Below, piece by piece: positions 1-7,157 of a DNA stretch of 8,361 nt. The notes under the pieces are model-generated. The model was given only the letters and a program-made list of their open reading frames with translations, searched no databases and was not told the DNA's origin. This stretch comes from Acidimicrobiia bacterium (GTDB lineage Bacteria; Actinomycetota; Acidimicrobiia; Acidimicrobiales; Acidimicrobilacustridaceae), in contig JAEMTX010000083.1 in the NCBI GenBank assembly GCA_016462055.1, positions 1 to 8,361 of the forward strand. The letters run 5' to 3'. Within the stretch, counting starts at the first letter, position 1, and every line of letters begins with the position of its first letter. Made by a program: the position numbers and the translations under genes.

Positions 1-123
1 GATGCCGATGGAAACGGTGAAGGGCTCGGACCCGACGGAATCATTCACAGTCGATTTCGTACTTGGAAGGAATCGTTGCGTGATGATCCGGAACTCGGAT
101 CCGAACCCAATGAGATGAACTAA
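1..123 (+). CDS. C-terminal end of an unidentified protein (partial)
   Basis: The + strand is open from the first base and ends at TAA (121-123), giving 40 residues that begin DADGNGEGLGPDG and end GSEPNEMN. The tail is hydrophilic and acidic, with an IHSRFRTWKESL stretch that could form a short amphipathic helix. I do not recognise the family from this fragment and assign no function. Its codon use resembles that of the neighbouring genes. The stop codon overlaps the stop of the opposite-strand monooxygenase gene by four bases (CTAA, 120-123), which makes this a genuine convergent gene end rather than random open sequence more likely. The start lies outside the window. Confidence 0.55.
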   Translation, partial: DADGNGEGLGPDGIIHSRFRTWKESLRDDPELGSEPNEMN

Positions 124-1907
124 CCCTTTGTCACCAACGCGCCGGGGAAGTCGCCCGCGGCACGGAACTGATCGAGGTGTGCGTGGTAGTTGAGAAGACT
201 TCCCGCGTAGACAAGGCCCTTTGCAGCCTTTTCGTCTGGCGCTGACATTTCGTTATTGAAGTAACCCGGCGTACAGGTCGCCACGTACTCGGCACCGTTG
301 CCGATTGCTCCGTACAGCACCATGAGCCAATCTTCTTCGGCTTCAGGAGTGGCTTCGATCGTGGCGATGCCCTGGTCCTCACACAACTTGATGAGTTCGG
401 CGACGTGACGAGCCGAACGGCCAAGGAAGTGAACGAAGTTGGTTCCGAATCCAGCCTGCACGAGGCTGATCACCATCATGTTCGGGAAGCCACCTGACAA
501 GACACCATGAAGAGTGTGGGCGCCATGCGACCATGACTCATTGAGGGTCACGCCGTCGCGGCCAACGGGGTCGAAACCAACACGGGCATCGAGATCGGTG
601 TTGACCTCGAAGCCTGAAGCAAATATCAGGCAGTCGACGGGGTACTCAACGCCATCGATGACAACGCCGGTTTCGGTGACGCGCTCGATGCCTTTGCCGT
701 CGGAATCAACCAGGTGCACATTTGGCTTATTGAACGAAGGCAAATAGTCGTCGTGGAAGCAGACTCGCTTGCAGTTCTTGCCGTAATAGGCCTTGAGCTT
801 CGCAGCAGTTTCTGGATCTTCAATGATCGTGTCAACGCGACGACGAAGCTTTTCCATCGTCTTGAAATCGCTCAGTTCCATCTCGGCAAGATGCTCAGGA
901 GATTCAACGGCTGCCTGAGTATTGCGCCACATGACATCGGTCCAACCATCGCCAACAAGATCAACCTCGGGCATTTCGCCGGTGACCGCTTTGGTGAAGT
1001 TCACGATGCGTTCCTGCTGCCAACCGGGCTTGAGACTCTTAAACCATTTCTCGTCGGTCTTGCCGTTGTTACGGACACCAACAGCACTCGGCGTGCGCTG
1101 GAAGACGAACAAATCTCCCGCCGCTTCGGCCAGTTTCGGAACCGCTTGAATAGCAGTTGCGCCGGTTCCGATAATGCCGACGCGCTTGTCGCCAAGCTTG
1201 TCCATGAATTCGCGCGGGCCACCGCCGGTGTAGTCGTAATCCCAGCGGCTGGTGTGGAACATACGTCCCTTGAACTTCTCGATGCCAGGAATGCCGGGGA
1301 CCTTTGGCTTATGAAGAATGCCGCCAGCGATCACGATGTACTTCGAACTGATCTTGTCGCCACGTGAGGTCGTGATGTTCCAACGGTTCGCGCTGTCGTC
1401 CCACACTGCACCATTGATGACGGTCTGGAACAGCGCGTGCTCATAGAGATTGAACGTGCGGCCGAGGAGTTGGCAGTAACCGAAGATTTCCGGCGCACTC
1501 GCGTAACGCTCGGTAGGCATGTAGCCGGTCTCTTCGAGAAGCGGAAGGTAGGTGTAGGACTCAACGTCGCACATGCAACCGGGGTAGCGGTTCCAATACC
1601 AAGTGCCACCGAAGTCGCCACCCTTTTCCACGATGCGGAAATTGGTGATGCCTTGGTTCTGCAGATCAATGCCAGTGAGCATGCCGGCGAATCCGCCACC
1701 GACGACGACGACCTCGGTGTCTTCGGTGATTGCATCGCGAGTGAAGTTCGGATCGGCATAGGGATCTTGGTCGAGTTCTTCGAACTGTTCCTTCAGACCT
1801 GAGAATTGCTTGAGGCCATCAGTACGCAAACGCTTGAGTTGCTCTGCGGCGTACTTCGCCCGAAGTTCCTCAACCGAAACTTCAATGCCTTCGTTCTGCT
1901 CTGCCAT
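120..1907 (-). CDS. Baeyer-Villiger flavin monooxygenase (NADPH-dependent, FAD-containing)
   Basis: This 595-residue protein has the full layout of a class B Baeyer-Villiger monooxygenase, a family that inserts oxygen next to a ketone to give an ester or lactone. Visible motifs are a first dinucleotide site GGGFAG (70-75) for FAD, GGTWYWNRYPG (100-110) followed by D114 in CDVES, the family fingerprint FKGRMFHTSRWD (212-223), a second Rossmann site GTGATA (247-252) for NADPH, and FASGFE (429-434). K380-R381 sits where phenylacetone monooxygenase has K336-R337, R337 being the catalytic arginine (alignment from memory). The first 60 residues form a charged, helical-looking extension, so the protein is somewhat longer than the roughly 540 residues of phenylacetone monooxygenase. 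The ATG at 1905-1907 follows an AGGGGG ribosome site at good spacing. The natural substrate cannot be read from sequence; nearby acyl-CoA genes suggest a cyclic, steroid-like or long-chain ketone. A hydroxyacetophenone- or polycyclic-ketone-type enzyme is equally possible. Confidence 0.93.
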   Translation of the reverse strand: MAEQNEGIEVSVEELRAKYAAEQLKRLRTDGLKQFSGLKEQFEELDQDPYADPNFTRDAITEDTEVVVVGGGFAGMLTGIDLQNQGITNFRIVEKGGDFGGTWYWNRYPGCMCDVESYTYLPLLEETGYMPTERYASAPEIFGYCQLLGRTFNLYEHALFQTVINGAVWDDSANRWNITTSRGDKISSKYIVIAGGILHKPKVPGIPGIEKFKGRMFHTSRWDYDYTGGGPREFMDKLGDKRVGIIGTGATAIQAVPKLAEAAGDLFVFQRTPSAVGVRNNGKTDEKWFKSLKPGWQQERIVNFTKAVTGEMPEVDLVGDGWTDVMWRNTQAAVESPEHLAEMELSDFKTMEKLRRRVDTIIEDPETAAKLKAYYGKNCKRVCFHDDYLPSFNKPNVHLVDSDGKGIERVTETGVVIDGVEYPVDCLIFASGFEVNTDLDARVGFDPVGRDGVTLNESWSHGAHTLHGVLSGGFPNMMVISLVQAGFGTNFVHFLGRSARHVAELIKLCEDQGIATIEATPEAEEDWLMVLYGAIGNGAEYVATCTPGYFNNEMSAPDEKAAKGLVYAGSLLNYHAHLDQFRAAGDFPGALVTKG

Positions 1908-1915
1908 TTCTGATT

Positions 1916-1921
1916 CCCCCT
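1916..1921 (-). promoter_or_regulatory. Ribosome binding site of the monooxygenase gene
   Basis: On the minus strand AGGGGG lies eight bases before the ATG at 1905-1907. It supports this start for the Baeyer-Villiger monooxygenase. Confidence 0.7.
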
Positions 1922-1972
1922 GGAGACTTAACTGGTGACGCCTACGACGTGAGTCGACATTGTGGCAGATGT

Positions 1973-1989
1973 TCAGGATCTGTTCCTGA
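1973..1989. other. Short inverted repeat between the AlkB-like and monooxygenase genes
   Basis: TCAGGA-TCTGT-TCCTGA gives a 6-bp stem with a 5-base loop in the 100-base gap between the two minus-strand genes. It starts about 18 bases past the AlkB-like stop and lies about 65 bases upstream of the monooxygenase start. There is no T-run after the stem on the minus strand, so an intrinsic terminator is poorly supported. It could be an operator for the monooxygenase gene, or chance. The rest of the gap (1908-2007) shows no convincing -35/-10 pair. Confidence 0.25.
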
Positions 1990-2007
1990 TTGGATGAGTA
2001 GGCGGAT

Positions 2008-2616
2008 TTACGGCTTCATCACCAGCCGGAACGTGAGATTGATTCGCTCACCCACAGCCTTCTTGGTCTTTGGCACCCGATGACGCCAGAGTGCCTGGGT
2101 CGTCCCACGCATTATCAGAAGATCTCCGCTGTGGAGATCTAGCTCAACCTTCTCGGCGTGATCATTGACTCGGCGCATATCGAATCGGCGAGTCGCCCCG
2201 AGGCTTAGAGAACCAATGACCGGCATTGGTCCAAACTCGGATTCGTCGTCGGCATGCCAATCCACTCCGTCATTGCCGTCTCGGTAGAGGTTGCAGAGAA
2301 CCGAATTGAATGTTGCTCCTGCGTGTTCGCTCACAAGATTCCGCAGCGTTAAGAGTTCTTCTGACCACGGGTCAGGATCATGGTGAATCCCCGAGTAGGT
2401 GTAGTCGAGACCCTCATCGGCAACCCATGATTCGAGCCGAGGCACAGCGATGAGCCGCCCAAACATCCGGAGATAGTCCTGTCGCCACGCCACACGTTCA
2501 CGAAGCGCCACGAACGCAGCATCGGCGGCGACTGAATCGACGGCGTTACGGACGAGGGTGACATCGAGTCCGGAGCCCTTGGGTTGTTCATCGAACAATG
2601 CTGGCTGACTTGTCAT
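2008..2616 (-). CDS. AlkB-family Fe(II)/2-oxoglutarate-dependent dioxygenase
   Basis: This 202-residue protein carries the complete AlkB signature. The iron ligands are H121 and D123 in DWHADDE and H179 in WRHRVPKT. The 2-oxoglutarate and substrate-side motif RINLTFR (191-197) matches the family pattern RxNxTxR. NLYRDGNDGVDW (109-120) and VPRLESW (58-64) also match the branch resembling human ALKBH2/ALKBH3. Enzymes of this family oxidatively remove N-alkyl groups such as 1-methyladenine and 3-methylcytosine from DNA or RNA in the cytoplasm. The length is normal for the family. The ATG at 2614-2616 follows an unusually strong ribosome site. The gene is divergent from the enoyl-CoA hydratase-family gene and is the upstream gene of the monooxygenase on the same strand, 100 bases away; cotranscription is possible but not shown. 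No Ada-type regulator or glycosylase is seen beside it, so its placement among catabolic genes is probably incidental. Confidence 0.93.
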   Translation of the reverse strand: MTSQPALFDEQPKGSGLDVTLVRNAVDSVAADAAFVALRERVAWRQDYLRMFGRLIAVPRLESWVADEGLDYTYSGIHHDPDPWSEELLTLRNLVSEHAGATFNSVLCNLYRDGNDGVDWHADDESEFGPMPVIGSLSLGATRRFDMRRVNDHAEKVELDLHSGDLLIMRGTTQALWRHRVPKTKKAVGERINLTFRLVMKP

Positions 2617-2620
2617 TACA

Positions 2621-2630
2621 CCTCCTCCTT
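2621..2630 (-). promoter_or_regulatory. Strong ribosome binding site of the AlkB-like gene
   Basis: On the minus strand AAGGAGGAGG lies four bases before the ATG at 2614-2616, close to a perfect match to the 16S rRNA tail. It fixes the start codon and predicts efficient translation, in contrast to the weak sites of the acyl-CoA genes in this window. Confidence 0.8.
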
Positions 2631-2666
2631 ATCAAGCAACTTTCAGCCCAACGATAGGTTCACCCC

Positions 2667-2682
2667 GCCGCTGATGAGCGGC
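2667..2682 (+). other. Small hairpin in the leader of the enoyl-CoA hydratase-family gene
   Basis: GCCGCT-GATG-AGCGGC forms a 6-bp GC-rich stem with a 4-base loop, ending 18 bases before the chosen ATG at 2701. An alternative in-frame ATG (2674-2676) begins in the loop and would add nine residues. The element lies in the 84-base divergent gap (2617-2700), which must also hold promoters for both genes. I saw no clear -35/-10 pair there. Confidence 0.3.
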
Positions 2683-2700
2683 TGGAAGTACGGTAAAGGT

Positions 2701-3516
2701 ATGACTTTTCCAAATCGACCGCCTGAAGGCGACTGGTGTGGCTCGCAGTTCCTGAAGTTCGAGCGCGAGGGTTCGATTGCTGTTCTCACCGTCGATCGTC
2801 CCCATCGACGAAACGCTATGACACCAGCGATGTATTTCGGTGTCCGCTACGCCGTCGACTACGTCGCGAAGTCTGACGATCTCGCGGCACTTGTCATTAC
2901 CGGAACCGGTGATGTCTTCATCCCCGGCGGCGACCTCGGCGGCGACCAAGAAGACAGTTGGGCTGACCTGGCCAATCTGCTTCATATGGACAACGTCCCA
3001 TTCGATGCGATTCGAAATGCGTCCAAGCCCACCGTCTCTGCAGTGAACGGCATCTGCCAAGGCGGAGGGCTCGTCATCGCGATGCTTTCCGATGTCGCCG
3101 TTTCTTCCACGAACGCAACCTTCCGCGCTCCTGAGTTGCTCCGCGGAATTGCCGACACGTCCTATGCCGCGATCCTTCCCGGACAGATCGGGATTCCACG
3201 CGCTCGCGACATGCTCATGACCGGCCGAGTCATCGATGCGGTCACTGCGGAGTCTTGGGGCCTTGTTACCCGAGCCGTATCGCCTGGTGCTGAACTCTCC
3301 GAAGCGATCGAGATCGCGAAACAAATTTCTCGAGGAGCACCAGGGGCTCGCAACATCGTCAAACGCGAGATCAACCGCCAATACGAAAACTACGACCGCA
3401 TGTCGATGACCGAATCGCTCTACGGGCCAGAAGCGCTCGAGGGATTCAACGCGTTTAAAGAACGCCGTAACCCATCGTGGGTTCCTGAAGACCTTCGCAC
3501 CGAAGGCCGCCTCTGA
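2701..3516 (+). CDS. Enoyl-CoA hydratase/isomerase (crotonase) family protein
   Basis: From the ATG at 2701 the protein has 271 residues, the usual crotonase length. The open frame reaches back to 2584, but that would overlap the AlkB-like coding start. The crotonase core starts at about residue 17. Oxyanion-hole regions are seen at HRRNAM (35-40) with IPGGDLGG (74-81), and at KPTVSAVNGICQGGG (109-123). The family adds water to, or isomerises, enoyl-CoA thioesters in beta-oxidation. Aligned to rat mitochondrial hydratase, the second catalytic glutamate (E164) is kept as E145 in APELL, but the first (E144) is V125 in GGGLVIAM. It may therefore be an isomerase, a specialised hydratase, or another crotonase type rather than a standard hydratase. 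It lies 24 bases before the acyl-CoA dehydrogenase in the same direction and the same reading frame, so the two probably form an operon. No strong ribosome site is present; GGAAG at 2684-2688 is somewhat distant. Confidence 0.88.
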   Translation: MTFPNRPPEGDWCGSQFLKFEREGSIAVLTVDRPHRRNAMTPAMYFGVRYAVDYVAKSDDLAALVITGTGDVFIPGGDLGGDQEDSWADLANLLHMDNVPFDAIRNASKPTVSAVNGICQGGGLVIAMLSDVAVSSTNATFRAPELLRGIADTSYAAILPGQIGIPRARDMLMTGRVIDAVTAESWGLVTRAVSPGAELSEAIEIAKQISRGAPGARNIVKREINRQYENYDRMSMTESLYGPEALEGFNAFKERRNPSWVPEDLRTEGRL

Positions 3517-3533
3517 TCCCGATCGGGATCGGG
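3512..3533 (+). promoter_or_regulatory. Palindromic hairpin over the stop codon and gap between two acyl-CoA genes
   Basis: Positions 3515-3530 (GATCCCGATCGGGATC) are a perfect 16-base palindrome. As RNA it can form a stem extended by U-G and C-G pairs to nine base pairs (3512-3520 with 3525-3533) closed by a GAUC tetraloop. The TGA stop (3514-3516) is inside the stem, and the downstream ATG follows eight bases after it. There is no U-run, so a classic terminator is unlikely. Possible roles are a translational coupling or differential-expression hairpin, or a DNA operator. Confidence 0.4.
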
Positions 3534-3540
3534 TTCGAAG

Positions 3541-5523
3541 ATGCGAGCATCACTTGGGGAGATCGAAACGGCACTCGTTGCGCTTGCGCGTTCCGTTGCA
3601 ACCGATACAGGCGTTTCGAGTATCGAGGAACTTCCTCCGTTCGCTGACGCCGATAGGGCATGGAGCGCTCTTGAGACAAGCGGGTTGCTCAGTCTGCGCA
3701 ATGACGGCGGATCGGTTCTCGATCTCGTGCTGTGTGCAGAACAGTTTGCGGCAGTGCTAAGCGCATCGCCCTTTATCGGAGCAGTCCTCGGCCGTGAACT
3801 CGTGGGACCAACGAGCGAACGAATTGTTGCCAGCCTTGATGGCCACATCGCTCCCGATGCGCTTGGTGCTGAGAAAGTCACGTTTGTGCGAGCAGGTCAC
3901 ACTCACGTAACGAATTCGGACTCGGTGATCCTCACCGCCGATCGGTCTCGAGTCGCAATGACAACTGCTTCTTCCGATGTCACATCAATCAGTGCTGCAG
4001 ATGAAGCGGGCTTCCTTGCCCTCACGCAACTTCTTTTGGGCGCTGATCTCGTCGGAAACGGAATCGCTGCCATCCAGGACGCTGTTTCCTATGCCTGTGA
4101 GCGTGAACAATTCGGTGTTCCAATCGGCGGTTTCCAAGCTCTGCAACATCTTCTTGCTGATGCATGGGTTGACCTCGTTGCTGCGCGTAACGCACTCCGG
4201 TCGGCGGCATGGAAACTCGGGAACGAGACGAGCGACGCGTACTCGTCAGCCGCTCGCGCATCACTCGTTGCTTCCGAAGCCGGCGTTCGTGGCTGCGAGA
4301 CTGCCACTCAGGTGCTCGGCGGAATTGGACACACGTGGGAGCACCTCGCTTCGGTCCGTCTCCGACGCGCGCTCATGTCTCGAGTACTACTGCCAGAACC
4401 TTCCGACGAACTGCTCTGCGCTCGAATTGGCGTCACTCCTTCTGGTATCGCTCTTCAAGACGGCTTCGACCTTCGCGATGACGCCGTAGAAGCGTCGTTC
4501 CGTGCGCGACTTCAAACCTGGCTTTCGACAAGACCACCAACTACGGATTGGCATCAACGACTTGCGGCAGCCGGATTCGTGGGCGTTTCAATGCCGACCG
4601 AAGCCGGCGGTTTCGGGCTTCCCGTCACCTGCGAAGCGATCGTTTCAGAAGAACTCGGCGATAAGGGTTTTCCTTCAACCCCAGCAATCGCACACCTTGC
4701 ACACGCGCTCGCCGAATTCGGAACCACTGAACAGCGAGAAGCTCACCTCACGAGCATGCTCGATGGTTCTATTCGGTGGTGTCAGGGCTTTAGCGAACCC
4801 GGAGCCGGTTCCGACCTTGCTTCACTCCGCACTCGAGCAAACATCGACGGAGACGGCTTCATCATCAATGGGCGAAAGATCTGGACAAGTGAAGCCGCTC
4901 AATCCGAGTGGATTCTGCTGTTGTGTCGAACCGACAAACATCCACATCATGGTCTTTCAGTGCTTCTCCTCCCCCTTGATTCGCCCGGAATTGAAGTGTC
5001 GACCATCGTCACGGCGTGGGGATCTGAGGAATTCGCCGAAGTGTCATTCACGGATGTGCGTGCACCGAAGTCTGCACTGCTTGGTGTCGAAGGTCAGGGC
5101 TGGGAAATAGCGATGTCGTTACTTGCCGTCGAACGTGGGCCAGCTGATATCGGTTGGATCTCAAAGTTTCGGCGAACAGCGTCTGCGCTACTGGGCGATC
5201 CGCTCATCGCAGCTCGGCCTGACGTGCAATATGTTGCGGCATGGATCGAAGCACTTGATGCCACCGTTGCCGTCACATTGACTGATCGACGAAACGGCAC
5301 ATTCGATCCAACCTCGGGTTCGATCGACAAACTCCTGATGACCAAAGTCGACCAACTTCTTCACGATGTCGCGCTTCAATCAGATTCTCAAGCACTTTTC
5401 CAAGAGACGACCGAAACGCTTGAGCGCTACCTGTGGGCGCGTGCAGCAAGTGTGTTCGGCGGAACTAGCCAGATCCAGAAGAACATCGTTGCTCAGCGGG
5501 TTCTGAGACTTCCGAGAATCTGA
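3541..5523 (+). CDS. Fused two-domain acyl-CoA dehydrogenase (FadE34-like architecture)
   Basis: The 660-residue protein contains two acyl-CoA dehydrogenase (ACAD) halves. The N-terminal half (about 1-290) has a reduced middle domain, then EREQFGVPIGGFQALQH (187-203) and LGGIGHTWEH (259-268), which are typical of beta-type FadE subunits. The C-terminal half (about 315-660) has GFSEPGAGSDLASLRT (416-431), GRKIWTS (444-450) and FGGTSQIQ (639-646). The likely catalytic base is E531 in LAVERGP, the position used by isovaleryl-CoA dehydrogenase, since the medium-chain position (E376) is Gly640. Neither base position carries Glu in the N-terminal half. The halves therefore look complementary, as in alpha/beta ACADs of actinobacterial steroid side-chain degradation, and as in the fused mycobacterial FadE34. 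The reaction would be alpha,beta-dehydrogenation of an acyl-CoA with FAD, in the cytoplasm. Residue 1 is the ATG at 3541; no clear ribosome site precedes it, so translation may be coupled to the upstream gene. The substrate is unknown. Confidence 0.9.
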   Translation: MRASLGEIETALVALARSVATDTGVSSIEELPPFADADRAWSALETSGLLSLRNDGGSVLDLVLCAEQFAAVLSASPFIGAVLGRELVGPTSERIVASLDGHIAPDALGAEKVTFVRAGHTHVTNSDSVILTADRSRVAMTTASSDVTSISAADEAGFLALTQLLLGADLVGNGIAAIQDAVSYACEREQFGVPIGGFQALQHLLADAWVDLVAARNALRSAAWKLGNETSDAYSSAARASLVASEAGVRGCETATQVLGGIGHTWEHLASVRLRRALMSRVLLPEPSDELLCARIGVTPSGIALQDGFDLRDDAVEASFRARLQTWLSTRPPTTDWHQRLAAAGFVGVSMPTEAGGFGLPVTCEAIVSEELGDKGFPSTPAIAHLAHALAEFGTTEQREAHLTSMLDGSIRWCQGFSEPGAGSDLASLRTRANIDGDGFIINGRKIWTSEAAQSEWILLLCRTDKHPHHGLSVLLLPLDSPGIEVSTIVTAWGSEEFAEVSFTDVRAPKSALLGVEGQGWEIAMSLLAVERGPADIGWISKFRRTASALLGDPLIAARPDVQYVAAWIEALDATVAVTLTDRRNGTFDPTSGSIDKLLMTKVDQLLHDVALQSDSQALFQETTETLERYLWARAASVFGGTSQIQKNIVAQRVLRLPRI

Positions 5524-5531
5524 AGTTCAGT

Positions 5532-7034
5532 TCAACCACGAGCCAAGGCGACAGCCTCTCGAACTTTGTCTTTCTGAATCTTCCCCATTGGATTGCGTTC
5601 GATCGCTTCCACAAAAACGATTTCCTCTGGGCACTTGTACTTGGCCAACCCGAGCGAGATGCAATGTTCGGCCAGGCGAGGAACATCAATTGAACTGTCG
5701 GGAGCAAGAACGATTGCGGCACATACACGCTCGCCAGTTTTCGAATCGGGAAGCCCGATGACCGCAACGTCAGCAACTGATTCGTGAAACAGAACGGCTT
5801 CTTCAACTTCTGTCGCCGAAATGTTTTCGGCATTGCGAATGACGACATCTTTCAGTCGACCAACGATGCGAATTCGGTCATCATCAGAAATTTCAGCGAG
5901 GTCACCGGTTCGAAACCAGCGGTCATCGGTGAAGGCAGCCGCATTGAGCGACTCGTCAACGTAACCAAGGAAACATTGAGCTCCTCGTAACTGGAGTTCG
6001 CCATCGATCACTCGAGCCTCAACTCCTGGTCCGGAGGGACCGACATCGCGACCAACTTCGGGGCCATCAAACCATTCGCAGGTGCAGTTCGGGACTTCAG
6101 TGAGTCCGTATGCCCCCACAACACCCGCTACGCCAAACGTGTCGATGAGTTCTTGATTCAAGTCCCCGGGGATCGGCGCTCCACCGCCGACACATCCGCG
6201 CACGTTCGGAAATAACGAACCGCCCTCATGGCGATGTTCCGCCTCAAGAAATGCACGGAAAAATGGAACGGCAGAACCCAACATTGTCGGGTTGTGCGTT
6301 GCCATGCGATCGGCGGTCGACGCCGGATCGAAGACATCAAACAGCACAAGTCGAACACCAGTGTTGAGCGAGGTCACCAACATCGCGATCCCACCAATAT
6401 GAGAAAACGGCCATGCGATCGGGTACACATCGTCTGGACCGAACCCCAAACGCTCCGACAGCGATAACGCCGAAGCCATCGCCGACCTATCGGTATGGCG
6501 AACACCTTTCGGTGCGGCCGTTGTCCCGGACGAGAAATAAATCCAGCGACCGTCACCATTCGTTCTTGGTGGCGCTGGGAGCGCCGATGGATCACCCTGC
6601 GGTAATCGCAATGGAGTTGTCGCATCAACCAATGTTTCGTAGTCCGCAGTCCACGCCCGCAGGCCGAGTTCATTCGCCATCGCTTCGTGGTCGAACCCCC
6701 GCCATCGTTCGGGGATGATCAGCAGATCGGTTCCGATCTGACTAGCGATATGTCCAACTTCCGCGTGGCGAAGCATCGAGATAATCGGATTCTGAACAAC
6801 TCCAAGCCGCGCGCACGCGACGAGCATGACCACCGCTTCAAGCGTTGTCGGAATCTGCCATGACACGACGCCACTAGGAACCACACCAAGTTCAAGCAGA
6901 CCTGCGGCGACCCGTTCAGCAGAGTCACGAAGTTGACCGGTCGTCAGCGAACGACCGAAATCGTCAACAGCGACCACACGATCGGGGTACTGCTGCGCGG
7001 TCGAGTTGACGAAGTCCCAGAACGTGTCTGCCAT
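5532..7034 (-). CDS. AMP-forming acyl-CoA synthetase (ligase)
   Basis: This 500-residue protein is a full-length member of the ANL adenylating enzyme superfamily, which activates a carboxylic acid with ATP and joins it to coenzyme A. The motifs appear in order: phosphate loop YFSSGTTAAPKGV (166-178), AWPFSHIGG (207-215), GGGAPIPG (283-290), YGLTE (309-313), FRTGDLA (374-380), the hinge GRLKDVVIRNAENISATEVE (392-411), and NPMGKIQK (481-488) with catalytic K485. The RNAENIS form of the hinge is common in actinobacterial FadD proteins for cyclic or steroid-derived acids, from memory, but the substrate is not determined. The start is ATG 7032-7034; an in-frame stop at 7047-7049 rules out a longer form, and the ribosome site is weak. 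The gene converges on the acyl-CoA dehydrogenase with only eight bases between stops and no obvious terminator. It probably supplies CoA thioesters to the neighbouring oxidation genes. Confidence 0.92.
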   Translation of the reverse strand: MADTFWDFVNSTAQQYPDRVVAVDDFGRSLTTGQLRDSAERVAAGLLELGVVPSGVVSWQIPTTLEAVVMLVACARLGVVQNPIISMLRHAEVGHIASQIGTDLLIIPERWRGFDHEAMANELGLRAWTADYETLVDATTPLRLPQGDPSALPAPPRTNGDGRWIYFSSGTTAAPKGVRHTDRSAMASALSLSERLGFGPDDVYPIAWPFSHIGGIAMLVTSLNTGVRLVLFDVFDPASTADRMATHNPTMLGSAVPFFRAFLEAEHRHEGGSLFPNVRGCVGGGAPIPGDLNQELIDTFGVAGVVGAYGLTEVPNCTCEWFDGPEVGRDVGPSGPGVEARVIDGELQLRGAQCFLGYVDESLNAAAFTDDRWFRTGDLAEISDDDRIRIVGRLKDVVIRNAENISATEVEEAVLFHESVADVAVIGLPDSKTGERVCAAIVLAPDSSIDVPRLAEHCISLGLAKYKCPEEIVFVEAIERNPMGKIQKDKVREAVALARG

Positions 7035-7041
7035 TCGCTCA

Positions 7042-7058
7042 GACTGTCACGTTCAGTC
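7042..7058. promoter_or_regulatory. Inverted repeat in the divergent promoter region, possible operator
   Basis: GACTG-N7-CAGTC is an inverted repeat starting eight bases upstream of the acyl-CoA synthetase ATG. The half-site CAGTC recurs at 7086-7090 and 7141-7145 in the same 128-base gap (7035-7162). A second short inverted repeat, TCTCG-CT-CGAGA, lies at 7089-7100. This spacing fits a dimeric repressor site, but no regulator gene is visible in the window. A TTGACC at 7102-7107 faces the right-hand gene, but its nearest -10-like TACATT (7132-7137) is 24 bases away, too far for a standard promoter. Confidence 0.3.
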
Positions 7059-7153
7059 AGGTAGCGAACAAAACTCATTTCACGGCAGTCTCGCTCGAGA
7101 TTTGACCTCTCAAGCTGTTGCCGCAAAGGGTTACATTAAGCAGTCCCCCGGCT

Positions 7154-7157
7154 GGAG
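7154..7157 (+). promoter_or_regulatory. Ribosome binding site deciding the GTG start of the hydroxylase-sulfotransferase
   Basis: GGAG lies five bases before GTG 7163-7165. The same frame is closed by TGA at 7103-7105, and the only other upstream candidate, TTG at 7118, has no ribosome site. GTG 7163 is therefore the preferred start. Confidence 0.6.

Noticed and set aside
714..1367. 217-codon open frame on the + strand inside the monooxygenase gene
   Set aside because: It lies fully antisense to a gene with clear family motifs, its translation shows no recognisable domain, and its start has no ribosome site. It is a shadow of codon bias.
2584..2700. Longer N-terminus for the enoyl-CoA hydratase-family gene
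   Set aside because: A start at 2584 would overlap the AlkB-like coding start and its ribosome site, and the 39 extra residues do not resemble the crotonase family. ATG 2701 gives the normal length.
2632..3381. 249-codon minus-strand open frame opposite the enoyl-CoA hydratase-family gene
   Set aside because: The composition is implausible and without motifs, and the opposite strand encodes a clear crotonase.
5520..5530. CTGAA-G-TTCAG palindrome at the end of the acyl-CoA dehydrogenase gene as a terminator
   Set aside because: The stem is at most four pairs with a three-base loop, AT-rich and without a T-run, so it is too weak to call.
7102..7137. TTGACC and TACATT as a promoter for the hydroxylase-sulfotransferase
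   Set aside because: The spacing is 24 bases, against the usual 16-18, so the pair is not a credible sigma-70 type promoter.
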